From: Tiliqua scincoides
Taxonomy: Eukaryota; Chordata; Lepidosauria; Squamata; Scincidae
Assembly (NCBI RefSeq): GCF_035046505.1
Contig: NC_089824.1
Span: forward strand, 33,422,274 to 33,486,273
Reading direction: 5' to 3'
Length of the DNA: 64,000 nucleotides
The translations under genes were made by a program, and so were the position numbers. Shown in pieces: positions 46,151 through 56,370 of this stretch. Numbering within the stretch: position 1 is the first letter of the stretch; the number at the start of each line of letters is the position of its first letter. The notes beneath the pieces are model-generated. The model made no database searches. It was not told the DNA's origin and saw nothing but the letters and a program-made list of their open reading frames with translations.

Positions 46151-47712
46151 AGTAAAACATTCAACAAAGTTCCCCATAATATTTTGATCAGCAGGCTAGT
46201 AAAATACAGACTAGATGATACAACTGTTAGATGGATTCACAGTTTGTTGGACAAACAACTATACACAAAATGCATTCATCAATGGCTCCTCGTCAACTTG
46301 GAGAATAGTTTCAAGTGGAGGACCTCTGCCTTGGGCCTAATTCTCTTCAATCAATGCTTAGAAGACTTAGAAGCAAGCATTCAGAAGTATCCCATTCCAA
46401 CTAGCGAAGTTCAACATAACAAATGCAAGGTTCTGCCTGCACTTAGTGTAAAAAAAGAATGAAAGGAACAGTTATACAATGCACATTCACAGCACAACAT
46501 GTGAAAAGGGATCTTAGTGTTGCTGTTGATCACAAGCAAAACATGACCAAGTGTCAAATGGCTGCAAAGAAGGCTAATGCAGTTTTAGATTGTATTAGTA
46601 GAACCATAACTTCTAAGTTGCAAGAAGTAGTGGTTCCACTTTACTCTGCACTGATCAGACCTCATACTGATCAAATACTATGTCAAATTCTGGGTGCCAC
46701 ACTTCAAGAAGGTTGCAGCCAAACTAACGCAGGTTCAGGAAAGGACAACAAAGATAGTCAGGGCACTGAAAAATATGTCTTAAGTTATAATAAAGTTATA
46801 AAAATACCTGAAGTTGAGGGAACTCAGTGTGTTTCTCCAGAATAGAAGGCTGGAGGTGGACCCGATAGCTCTCTTCAAATACCTAAAGGGCAGGGTGCAA
46901 AGACTGGTCTCTGCTGCCCTGTCGCAAACTTAGGGGGGTTTGGGGTGCTCAGAGTTCTTGGCTCTCGAACCCTAAAGCCCATCCAGTAGTACTGCCACCA
47001 TCCTGTATGTGCCAGTGCCTCAGTCCAGGGACACTGAGACCCTCTAGGCTTAACTCTGTCCCTTGCAGGCACTGACTCATGACATGCCCCTCTGTGTAAG
47101 ACTGGATCAGTGTTTCTCAACGTTTTTCTCCTACCATACCACTTCACATGGTCCACCTATTGGAAGTACCGCTGGAAGTAACTGGCAATGATGCCATTCC
47201 CAATAACTTCCATATTGGGAGGCCATATACGTACAATGCAGCAAACACTGGTGAGAGGCTCAAGGTGGACAGAAGGGCTTTTTCACATGCACAGAAAACA
47301 CATGCAGGAGCTCTGCCCACCAAGCAAAACCTCCTACTGCTGCTTGTCATGCTGCATTGCTGGTCTCACTGCCAGGCAGTGGAGGTCTGGAGGTCCTACA
47401 CATACCACTGGATACTACCTTGAGTACCATTGGTGGTACAAGTACCACAAATTGAGAAATACCAGCTCAGGATTAATGAGCTTCAGCTGCTGGAGGCAAG
47501 ATTTTGGCTGGATATCAGGAAAAGTGTTTTTTAATTTCTTAATCAGAAGAGCAGGTTCAACAATGGAACTTGTTACTGAGGGGAGTGATGGGTGCTCCCT
47601 ATCTGAAGGGAGAAGCATCTTTTGGAGAAGCTTTTGAGTAGATTTTCCCCTTTCAAATAGAGCATTACACTAGATGCCCTTGAAGCCCCCTTTCAACACT
47701 AGAATTCTATGA
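46151..47712 (+). mobile_element. Old L3/CR1 LINE, interrupted
   Basis: KTFNKVPHNILISRLVKYRL (46155), then KRDLSVAVDHKQNMTKCQMA and LQEVVVPLYSALIRPH (46500-46670), then the generic CR1 3' end from about 47481 (GCTGGATATCAGG, CCCTTGAAGCCCCCTTTCAA, AGAATTCTATGATT). Heavily decayed. Sequence between about 46920 and 47465 does not belong and includes the hAT-like element at 47108. Confidence 0.75.
47108..47465. mobile_element. hAT-like element within the old L3
   Basis: CAGTGTTTCTCAACGTTTTT at left, AAATTGAGAAATACCAG at right, inverted. GGAAGTACCGCTGGAAGTAACTGG-like interior. Possible diverged target duplication GACTGGAT / CTCAGGAT. Confidence 0.6.
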
Positions 47713-47771
47713 TTTCCAAAGGCTGAGCTTTGGGATGGAGGCAGAACACTCTTACAAGTAACAACAGGTTA

Positions 47772-47857
47772 TTGCAATCCAATACATCTGCCTGAGAGTA
47801 AGTTCAATTAAATGAAATGGTATTTACTTCTGAGTAAACATGCCCAGGATTGCACTG
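47772..47857. mobile_element. Palindromic MITE with TTA target duplication
   Basis: TTGCAATCC at left, GGATTGCACTG at right, TTA on both sides (47769-47771, 47858-47860). The interior AGTAAGTTCAATT and GGTATTTACTTC are inverted. 86 bp. Confidence 0.75.
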
Positions 47858-47860
47858 TTA

Positions 47861-48468
47861 GTCATCTTGAAATGTATACCTGCTTTTTCCACACACCAAA
47901 CATTCAAAGTAGCATCCAACAATTAAATAAAAAGAAATAGAACAAAAGGAAGCAGCCAAAAACAGCAACACATTAAGAAAATAAAACATTTAAGCAATAG
48001 AAAAAACATGAACAGACACAGAAAGGAGACCAAGTTGCAGCTTGCTTCCTGTGCCTGGAACACTATACCACATCCTTCTGCCAAAACAATTCCCTGCTTT
48101 CTCCTTATGAATATCCTAAAGCCCCTAGCTTCTATAATGCCATCAGCAACTTTTTCCCTACCTCCTAAATTCAGTATATAGCTTATTTATCCTATTCCTC
48201 TTTCTCCTTGATAAAATGCTATCCTTGGCTTTCACCTCTTTTCTACTTTACCCATAAGAGCAGGAAGCCCGAGTCACAGATGTGTCCTGTTCCTAGTGCC
48301 TAGTACATGATTGGTGCAAAGCAGATGTTAAACATTATAGTAATTGCATCTTGCCATTATTCAAGGCTATCAATAGTAGCAGGGGGTTCTGACTGCTCTT
48401 TTTATATAATAAAAACATGCACTAGAATTCTGTACTATGCTGTACAGTTGAAACACAATCCTATTCAT
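47861..48468. other. Intergenic stretch; nothing recognised
   Basis: AT-rich, no gene or assignable repeat. Confidence 0.4.
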
Positions 48469-48752
48469 CAATGGTTCTCAAACTTTTAGCACTGGGACCC
48501 ACTTTTTAGAATGAGAATCTGTCAGGACCCACCAGAAGTGATGTCATGACAAGAAGTGACATCATCAAGCAGGAAAATTTTTAACAATCCTAGGCTGCAA
48601 TCCTACCCACACTTACCCAGGAATAAGTCCCATTCACTATCATTGTTAAAAGCATATACATAGTAACCTGTTAAAAGTACATCACTGTAACATTTCTCCA
48701 ATGCAGTCACATGCCACGGTAGCATCAAGTCTAATATATTAAAAATAAAATA
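48469..48752 (-). mobile_element. hAT-like element, reverse copy of the 30114 family, one end missing
   Basis: CAATGGTTCTCAAACTTTTA at the left, then GGACCCACCAGAAGTGATG, GGCTGCAATCCTACCCACAC and CATATACATAGTAACCTGTT, each the complement of 30114-30445. It stops at AAAATAAAATA without the opposite terminus. Confidence 0.75.
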
Positions 48753-49547
48753 CCCTGAAAAGCTCTGTTCTCTGCTCTTCCATAGGAGAAGAGTCTCCAC
48801 TAGGCCACAAATAAATTGCTCTAAGGACTAGGTAGAAGAGAAGGAGTGAAGTTAACTGGGAAAAGAAGGCTAATTGCTTCCCTCTTTTGTTCATCTGTTG
48901 CAGGAACAAATAAAGGGCTTGTGGGTATATCAGTCCAGACAGATATGTTAATGAGTTTCATGAGCCTACTGGAAATGGAACTCCTCCCCTGGAAGAAGGT
49001 GGAGATGACATTGCTATTCACTAGGAGTTTTTAATGCAGAGAACACTTAAAATGGTAATCAACAATCAAGCTAGGGTCTGGTTCAGTCCTTCTATCTCTT
49101 CAGGGATCTTCCATCTCATTCTGCTTCGCCAGACCCCAGTCCTAAACAATTAGGGATGCATGATTTTGGAACAAGTATTGATTTCGGCTTCCTGGCCTAT
49201 GTTCATGTTTTACTTTCAGCACCAGATTGCAAGTAGGAAACTGGCATAGCAAAAAGTGGGTTAGGTTTGAACATCTCTCCTTAACATGCTCATTTTTGTT
49301 GGGGAAGAATTCAAAAATTGCATCCCTCACATTCAGCCTGAAGTGGCTCAGTTCATGACAATATCCTGAAATTTTACCACCTCAAAATCTCAAAATGAGC
49401 CAGCTTGCTGAAGATCCTTTTCCATTGTATTTTCCTGGATGCAGCTAACAGAAAGACCATCTTGAAGTTCAGAACACCCAAAAATATTTCTACACCATAT
49501 GATGGCAAAGGCATGGGAAGCTTCCCAATACTGGTTTCCTTTGGTTC
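48753..49547. other. Intergenic stretch; nothing recognised
   Basis: No gene or assignable repeat. Confidence 0.4.
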
Positions 49548-49555
49548 GTCTAGCT

Positions 49556-49923
49556 CAGGGGTGTCAAACTTGTTTCACACAGAGGGCCCAAGTTAGCATT
49601 CAAAGGCAGCTACTGAGGGCCGGAAGTGATGTCATTAAGTAGCTGATGCCAGAAATCAGCACCTTGTTCTCATATAGAAGTTCATTAACTGCAAATGACA
49701 GAAGAGAAAATATGCAAATTTTGATCATATTTCAAGATATGGGAAAGCCCAATTTTAAAACCCAATTTTAAAAGCCCAAAGTCATTTAAAACATGGCACC
49801 GGAAGTGGGCTGCCATTTCAGTGGTAACACCTCAGCACTGCTCAGCAACTGAGAGCCTGAGGGCCAGCTAAAAAGCTTCCGGGGACGGCATCCGGCCCCC
49901 GGGTCTTATGTTTGACTCCCCTG
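49556..49923. mobile_element. Non-autonomous hAT element, 8-bp TSD
   Basis: Termini CAGGGGTGTCAAAC / GTTTGACTCCCCTG (one mismatch), flanked by GTCTAGCT on both sides (49548-49555, 49924-49931). GGGCCGGAAGTGATGTCATT and GGCATCCGGCCCCCGGGTC near the ends. 368 bp. Confidence 0.93.
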
Positions 49924-49931
49924 GTCTAGCT

Positions 49932-50048
49932 CAATAAGTTGGTACTAGCTGGCAATCACCCTCCAGGGTTTTGGATGGAGATCTTTCTCTATCTTGCTTA
50001 GTGATTCCAGGGATTAAACCTATGCTTTATCACCCCACTGGGTTCCCT
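49932..50048 (-). mobile_element. SINE-like fragment, reverse orientation
   Basis: CCCTCCAGGGTTTTGGATGG and GTGATTCCAGGGATTAAACC follow the reverse layout of the 10316 family. The hAT element at 49556 lies immediately upstream. Confidence 0.45.
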
Positions 50049-50577
50049 TCTTCCCCGAAGCAAAGATCCAGAAAGACACATTTAAGAACACTTGAGTCAT
50101 GATGTTCACCAGAGAGGAAGTAAGTGATAGGATAAGTGATTCGTGAGGTTTGGCAGCCTTTCCTTGGCTAGCGCCTCAAACAATCCATCATCAGTCATTT
50201 AAAACATGGCAGCTACCACCACTCCTGGGTTCCATTCGTGTAGCAAACCGAAGACCTAACTACAACAATAACATAGCAGAGGAACTGCGTCAACAGCAGT
50301 GTGTTCCAGTAAACAAAGTAGTCTGTATATTTATTAAAGTTTCCAAATTATTAAAAGGAGAGAAGGATCTCAGATGCATGGAGAGGCAATCTGCATGTTT
50401 TGAACTTCTGTACCACTTGAGGCTATTTTTTTAAGTAGAAAAAATGGTCTGTTTATGTTATAAATAGTTACAAGGAATTATGAGTACTATTAACCAATTA
50501 TTTGACAGAAGATAGAGAACGCACAGTATTCTGTGCAATATTGTAATTTGACTTGTTTGAATTGAATGTGTAAATTG
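50049..50577. other. Intergenic stretch; nothing recognised
   Basis: No gene or assignable repeat. Confidence 0.4.
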
Positions 50578-50920
50578 AACATAAGAACAACCCCACTGGA
50601 TCAGGCCATAGGCCCATCTAGTCCAGCTTCCTGTATCTCACAGCGGCCCACCAAATGCCCCAAGGAGCACACAAGAAAACAAGAGACCTGCATCCTGGTG
50701 CCCTCCCTTGCATCTGGTATTCTGAGGTGACCCACTTCTAAAATCAGGACTTTGCACATACGCATCATGGTTTGTAACTAGTGATTGATTTTTCCTCCAG
50801 AAATCTGTCCAATCCCCTTTTAAAGGCATCTAGGCCAGATGCCATCACCACCTCCTGTGGCAAGGAGTCGCACAGACCAACTACACGCTGAGTAAAGAAA
50901 TATTTTCTTTTGTCTGTCCT
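50578..50920 (-). mobile_element. CR1 3' fragment
   Basis: Complement of the CR1 3' end; reads TDKRKYFFTQRVVGLCDSLP, QEVVMASGLDAFKRGLDRFL on the reverse strand, then the untranslated end and tail. Confidence 0.9.
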
Positions 50921-51267
50921 TTGTTCTTTTGTTTGAATTTCCACTTCTGTAATAGGGATTGCTAGTTTAATATTTTGTGGGATTATGTGGTTGTAAATAG
51001 TTGCAAATGTTGGGAATCCTCTCCTTGGAGTTTGTAACAACGACTGGAAAAAAATAGTTGTGCATGTATCTGGCAATCCTGGTTGTTAAGGGATTTTAAC
51101 ATACATTTTTAATAGAGAGGAAGCATGTGGTAGGTTTGCATGAGGACTTTATTCAGTTGCCTCAGGATGATGGGAAATAATATTTGCACCTTTTCCCATG
51201 TGATTTGGTTCTAAATTATGATCTAGAAGCATGACTAACAAGGAAAGCCATCTGAGCATTTTCCAGA
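50921..51267. other. Gap between two CR1 copies; nothing recognised
   Basis: Unassigned sequence of about 350 bp. Confidence 0.4.
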
Positions 51268-52941
51268 GAACATAAGAACAGCCCGACTGGATCAGGCCAT
51301 AGGCCCATCTAGTCCAGCTTCCTGTATCTCACAGCGGCCCACCAAATGCCCCAGGGAGCACACCTAATAACAAGAGACCTTCATCCTGGTGCCCTCCCTT
51401 ACATCTGACATAGCCCATTTCTAAAATCAGGAGGTTGCAGATACACATCATGGCTTGTAACCCATAATGGATTTTTCCTCCAGAAACTTGTCCAATCCCC
51501 TTTCAAAGGCATCCAGGTCAACACTCAATTTTGGTGGATGTCCCCTGGATCTGGTGTGATGTGAGAGTGTAAAGAGCATCTCTCTATCCACTTTATCCTT
51601 CCCTTGCATAATTTTGTATGTCTCAATCATGTCCCCCCTCAGGCACCTCTTTTCTAGGCTGAGAAGGGGGGATATCGGTGGCAGTAGTCTGTCTGAAACA
51701 TCTTCTCTTTCAACCTCTATCTGACTTAATTCCTCAGTCAGGAGGGGCCGTTCAGGCAGGGGTGTTTGCCCGAGATCTTCTGCCATGAAGACAGATGCAA
51801 AGAACTCATTTAATTTCTCTGCCATCTCTAAGTCTCCTTTTATCTTCCCTTTCCCTCCCTCACCATCCAGAGGGCCAACCGCTTCTCTGGCGGGTTTCCT
51901 GCTTCTAACATATTTGAAGAAGCTTTTATTATTCCCCTTAATGTTGCTGTCCATGCGTTCCTCATAGTCTCGCTTGGCCTCCTGTATTACCTTCTTACAT
52001 TTCTTTTGCCACAGTTTATGTTCCTTTTTATTCTCCTCATTAGGGCAAGACTTCCATTTACGGAAGGAAGCTTCCTTGCCCTTCACAGCCTCTCTAACTT
52101 GGCTGGTTAGCCATGCGGGCACTCTCCTGGATTTAGTGGAACCCTTCTTTCTTTGCGGTATACACCTCTGCTGGGCCTCTATTACTGTTGTTTTAAGCAG
52201 CCTCCATGCACTCTGGAGAGACTGGACTCTTTTTACCCTCCCTTTCAACCTCCTTCTAACCAGCCTCCTCATTTGAGGGAAGCCCGCTCATCAGAAGTCA
52301 AGATATTTGTGAGATATTTGCCCGGTATTCTTCCCCCGATGTGCACATCGAAACAGATTGCAGCATGATCACTGTTCCCCAATGGCTCTGTAACATTGAC
52401 ATCTCTAACCAGGTCCTGAATACTGCACAATATTAAACCCAGAGTCACCTGTCCTCTGGTGGGCTCCATGATTAGCTGCTCTAAGGCACAGTCATTTAAC
52501 ATGACAAGGAATCCGGTCTCCTTTTCTTGACCAGAACACAAATTGACCCAGTCTATATGAGGATAATTGAAGTCCCCCATGATTACAACCCTGCCTGTCC
52601 TTGCAAACCTCCCTGATCTGTTTCCTCATTTCAAGGTCCCCTTCTGGTTTCTCGTCTGGAAGACAATAGTACGCTCCCAGTATTACATCGCTCCTGAGGC
52701 CTGGTAATTTAACCCACAGAGATTCTATGGTGGAGTTGGACCCGCCTTCAGTCTCTACTTTGCTGGATTCTATCCCTTCCTTAACGTAAACGGCCACCCC
52801 ACCTCCACCACGCCCCTCCCAGTCCCTCCTGTAGAGTTTATAGCCCAGAATTGCGGTATCCCACTGATTTTCTGCATTCCACCAGGTTTCTGTTAGAGAG
52901 AGAGACTTGGAGACAGGCTTTCTGGCACAGAACAAGCCTGT
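51268..52941 (-). mobile_element. CR1 LINE with the reverse-transcriptase core deleted
   Basis: Read on the reverse strand: endonuclease N-terminal part (SLSLTETWWNAENQW, GGGGVAVYVKEGIE, VILGAYY; 52930-52650), GDFNYPHIDWVNLCSG and SDHAAI (to 52300), then one open frame 52272-51448 of 274 codons joining the basic linker (RRVPAWLTSQVREAVKGK, FFKYVRSRKPAREAVGPLDG, LNEFFASVF) to the RT C-terminus ([20 protein letters not shown]). About 1 kb with the polymerase motifs, including FADD, is gone. The join carries a filler of about 30 bases (51659-51686). The 5' junction has an 8-bp inverted repeat (52913-52920 and 52934-52941). Confidence 0.93.
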
Positions 52942-53353
52942 GCTTTATAAGTACTTCACCTTGAACTTGAATAACACTTGAAGGGAAATATGGCAAGATA
53001 CACATCTGCCGGATGCCACTGGGCCAATTTGATCTCCCATGAATTGCAATGTGGACCAACCCATGAGCTTGCATTGTTTTATGAATCACTGTAAAGGGAT
53101 AGGACCCTGTCCTAAGCCTCTGGTGTGAGAGGCACAAACTCTTCCATTTGCAGCTGCTACATTTGCTATCGCAGTGAAAAGTGCACCTGCTAACTGTGTT
53201 TCTAAATTTTGCTTTTATCAATCAGAAGAGAGATTATAGTTGCTGCGGGGTTTTTTTTCTTCCCCAGAAAGTTGGAGGCAGTTTGAAGGTGGGATTCCTG
53301 GTAGATAAGCTGCTTTCACCCCTTGGAAGCAGTTCTATAGGATTTCATGCAGT
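52942..53353. other. Intergenic stretch; nothing recognised
   Basis: No gene or assignable repeat. Confidence 0.4.
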
Positions 53354-53387
53354 TTGGTCCATGGGTTAATAATAACCCATGGACCAA
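53354..53387. repeat. Perfect 15-bp hairpin, 4-base loop
   Basis: TTGGTCCATGGGTTA and TAACCCATGGACCAA around ATAA. It lies at the left edge of the element described at 53388. Confidence 0.95.
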
Positions 53388-53825
53388 GACCTAGGAGAGG
53401 GGGGTAAAGGGGGTAATTTGTACCCAGGCCCAAAGTCAGAAAGGTGGCCCAGGAGCCAAAGGAGGGGGCCCAGAAATTTCCTGGGATCTGACATTTTCCA
53501 ATCTCACCCAGACTCACTGCCCACATGGGATGCACATGGCGCATGATGGTAACTACTGTCAGAAGCCATACGCACCAGACCCAGGAATGTGTACATTTCT
53601 TAACAGTGTCTCTGGCCTGCTCCAGGAGCTCTTTGGCTTGTGCATCTGCTTGTGCATGAAGGAGCGTAGAGGAGCTCAGGGACACAGCTGCAAGACTACA
53701 GCTGCTGCAGAAGTGCTGCCCACCTCCACTGCCACCTCCCAGCCTGTTTCACCCCTCCCTCTTTGGGAAGGGGCCCAAAAGAAACTTTGTACCCCCTGAT
53801 ACAATTCCTGTTGGAGGCCCCGCCG
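53388..53825. mobile_element. Probable non-autonomous DNA element, G-rich ends
   Basis: GGGGGTAATTTGTACCCAGG at left and CTTTGTACCCCCTGATACAA at right are inverted imperfect copies, with GGGCCC-rich sequence just inside each. About 440 bp, noncoding; superfamily not assigned. Confidence 0.45.
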
Positions 53826-53864
53826 TGGACCCTGCGCATTCTGTCAAGAACAATGATCAGAATC

Positions 53865-54112
53865 ATTCATTGGCAGGGCACAAGCTCTGCGGCCAGAAGA
53901 TCCTGCATTCCAGTTCCTGGTATTTTCAGGTAGGGTTGGGAGATATGCCTGTATGAAACCCTGAAAATATAAGAACATAAGAACAGCCCCACTGGATCAG
54001 GCCATAGGCCCATCTAGTCCAGCTTCCTGTATCTCACAGCGACCCACCAAATGCCCCAGAAAAACTGCTGCCAGTCATATAGACACTACTGAGCTAAGTA
54101 AACCAATGGCCT
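53865..54112 (+). mobile_element. SINE-like element split by a CR1 3' end
   Basis: Left part GCATTCCAGTTCCTGGTATT, TTTCAGGTAGGGTTGGGAG, AAACCCTGAAAA; right part ACTGCTGCCAGTCATATAGA and CTGAGCTAAGTAAACCAATGG. The insertion at 53971-54059 separates them. Confidence 0.7.
53971..54059 (-). mobile_element. CR1 3' end, 89 bp, inside a SINE
   Basis: Complement of the last bases of CR1 (GGCCTATGGCCTGATCCAGT, GGGGCTGTTCTTATGTTCTT). GAAAA is present on both sides, consistent with a short target duplication. Confidence 0.88.
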
Positions 54113-54833
54113 GGCTCCGTAAAAGACGTCTTCATGAGATTATCCAATTACTTTACCTTTTCTTTCTTCTTAGGGAAGTGTTTAAATCATCTGACCTCAG
54201 CCCAAGAGGTGATCTCCAACCCACTGACATCTGGGATTGGTTAATTGTAGTAATCTATGCTGGATTGTGGCCCTTGAGTTTCAGAAAATGTCCTGAAGAG
54301 GTTTTTTTTCCTGAAGGTTCTTCCTCCAACTGAGCCTTGAATTCCAGCTTTGTGTGGGTGTGTAGGAAGGATGCTATTCATAATAATAAATAATCTTCCC
54401 TATTATTTATTTTGTCTGCTGTACAAAAAGATCAGAAGGGCTCCTTGTTCTCTCCTGTCTAGGGGTAGATTAAGCATCTGTTCCTCAAAAGATTTTACAC
54501 CTCTGCAGCTGCAGAAGTAGACAGTATCTGCTCATAGTTGTTTCTTAGGCATTAGCCATTGCTACTAGTGGAAAAAATGAGATTCACTCTGACTGAGGAG
54601 GATTAGAAGTGCTTGTGCAATAGGCAACTTTAGTATTTTGAAAGCATTTCAGTCCTGCACATTGAAAACCACAAGACCACCTTGCGTATGTTTGGATTCT
54701 TCTACATTTGTACGTGCTTCTCCAGCTTATTACTCCCATTTGTTTATTATTGTACAATCTATTTGCAGTGCTTCTGCTTTTCCCAGAGTCATGTGCTCAT
54801 GCTTCTCATTGGTATGTGCTAACTGTCCAACAA
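54113..54833. other. Intergenic stretch; nothing recognised
   Basis: No gene or assignable repeat. Confidence 0.4.
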
Positions 54834-54968
54834 GTGCCGGATGTAAGGGAGTGGCACCAGGAAGCAAGTATCCTGGGGGTTCCCTCAGGCATCTGGTGGG
54901 CCACAGTGGGATACAGAGAGCTGGACTAGATGGGCCTTCAGCCTGATCCAGCAGACCTCTTATGTTAC
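54834..54968 (+). mobile_element. CR1 3' end, short
   Basis: GGTGGGCCACAGTGGGATAC, GAGCTGGACTAGATGGGCC and CTTATGTTA tail. Confidence 0.85.
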
Positions 54969-54970
54969 TA

Positions 54971-55267
54971 ACGGCGCAATCCTAACCAACTTTCCAGAAC
55001 CGAGGTAAGGGCAATGCAGCTCTGAGGTAAGAGAACAAACATTCCCTTATCTTGAGTGCCACCCAACTATAGGATGCAGCACATGCAAGGAAGGGCACCA
55101 GGATGCAGGTCTCTTGTTGTCTTGTGTGCTCCCTGGGGCATTTGGTGGGCCACTGTGAGATACAGGAAGCTGGACTAGGTGGGCCTATGGCCTGATCCAG
55201 CAGGGCTGTTCTTATGCCCCACAGGCACAGCTATGTCAGTGCGGGAAAGTTGGTTAGGATTTGGACC
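54971..55267. mobile_element. ~180-bp GCAATCC-type element split by a CR1 3' end
   Basis: Left ACGGCGCAATCCTAACCAAC and TTTCCAGAACCGAGG, right GTGCGGGAAAGTTGGTTAGG and ATTTGGACC, inverted. Same family as 6282 and 58859. The CR1 piece at 55084-55216 interrupts it. Confidence 0.7.
55084..55216 (+). mobile_element. CR1 3' end inside a DNA element
   Basis: TGCAAGGAAGGGCACCAGG through GGCCTGATCCAGCAGGGCTG to TTCTTATG. Confidence 0.88.
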
Positions 55268-55486
55268 TAAGTGCCCCTTTAAATCCTTGACATTCTGTAA
55301 CTCCTGTATTGCTCACACAAAAATTGGAGATAAAAGATGTGAAGTGGATGTGGTATGCTCAGCCTTGGACTGTATATTTTAGATTGCAGGAAGGCAAACT
55401 GCATTATACTATCCTCTCACAAAAACTGGTCCCTCTATGGTAATTTTTGTGACCCATTTTGGATGGATCAAGAAACAGCATGAACT

Positions 55487-55808
55487 CCGTGGCATAGCCA
55501 CGGGGTGGGTGGGAGGTATGGTCCACCCCAGGTACCAGGCAAAAGAGGGCGCAAAGGGGGTGCCAGCTCCTCCCTCTGCCACACCAGCCTGGTAGAAGAG
55601 CCAGCGGCGCTCACCACAGCTGGCGCTGCCACACAACTGCATGTGCAACCTCCCTCCCTCCACATGTGTGTTCTCCTCTCTCCAACTCCTTCCAGCAACA
55701 CAGAGACTCAGTAACCCGGAACTGACATGATGACATCATCACATCAGAGCCAAATCTCCAGGCTGCCAAGCTCCACAGTGGGTGGTGACATTCCTAGCAA
55801 TGCCACTG
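55487..55808. mobile_element. Non-autonomous hAT-like element, 8-bp TSD
   Basis: Termini CCGTGGCATAGC and GCAATGCCACTG are inverted (two mismatches) and flanked by CATGAACT on both sides (55479-55486, 55809-55816). 322 bp, noncoding. Confidence 0.85.
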
Positions 55809-55816
55809 CATGAACT

Positions 55817-56370
55817 CACCTTTGGATCTAGGGATGGAAGAGGAGATGATGAAGGTTATTCCCAAAGTACCAATGCATATCCTTTCTTGCCAGGACAGTT
55901 ATCCCACTCCCAGTCCCCTGGGAGCAAAGGATATTGCATCAAGATGTTGGAAGCATCTACCTTTGCTGCTTCCCCCTTCAGCAGCCTGCAGAAAGTACCT
56001 GGCCTTGGAGAAAGGGGAAAGAGGTGGTGGCAGTAGTTGCAGAACTGAGACAGGATAAGGCCTGCCCTTATGTTCAAAGCAGGAGGCAAATTGTAGCCAT
56101 CTCATGCCTGCTCACAAACATTTGCACTGAAGCATTTGCCCTTTTGTGAGCACCTCTATTTGAAATTTGAAAAAAAAATCACTGCACACAAAAAGCTAGC
56201 ATATCAGAGAAACAACTAGGAGATACGTTTTCACTGACATATTAGCTTTCTACCTGTAGGGATGTTTTCTTTTTTACTTGGGGGAAATGTTCATTTTCCA
56301 CCTGCTCCTGAAGTGATCCTTGAAAACAATATACCGGTAGCAATTTTTTGTATCTGATGTGGAGTTAAAA
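55817..56370. other. Intergenic stretch; nothing recognised
   Basis: No gene or assignable repeat. Confidence 0.4.

Noticed and set aside
46034-46845. Open frames of 142 and 128 codons
   Set aside because: Decayed L3/CR1 reverse-transcriptase sequence.
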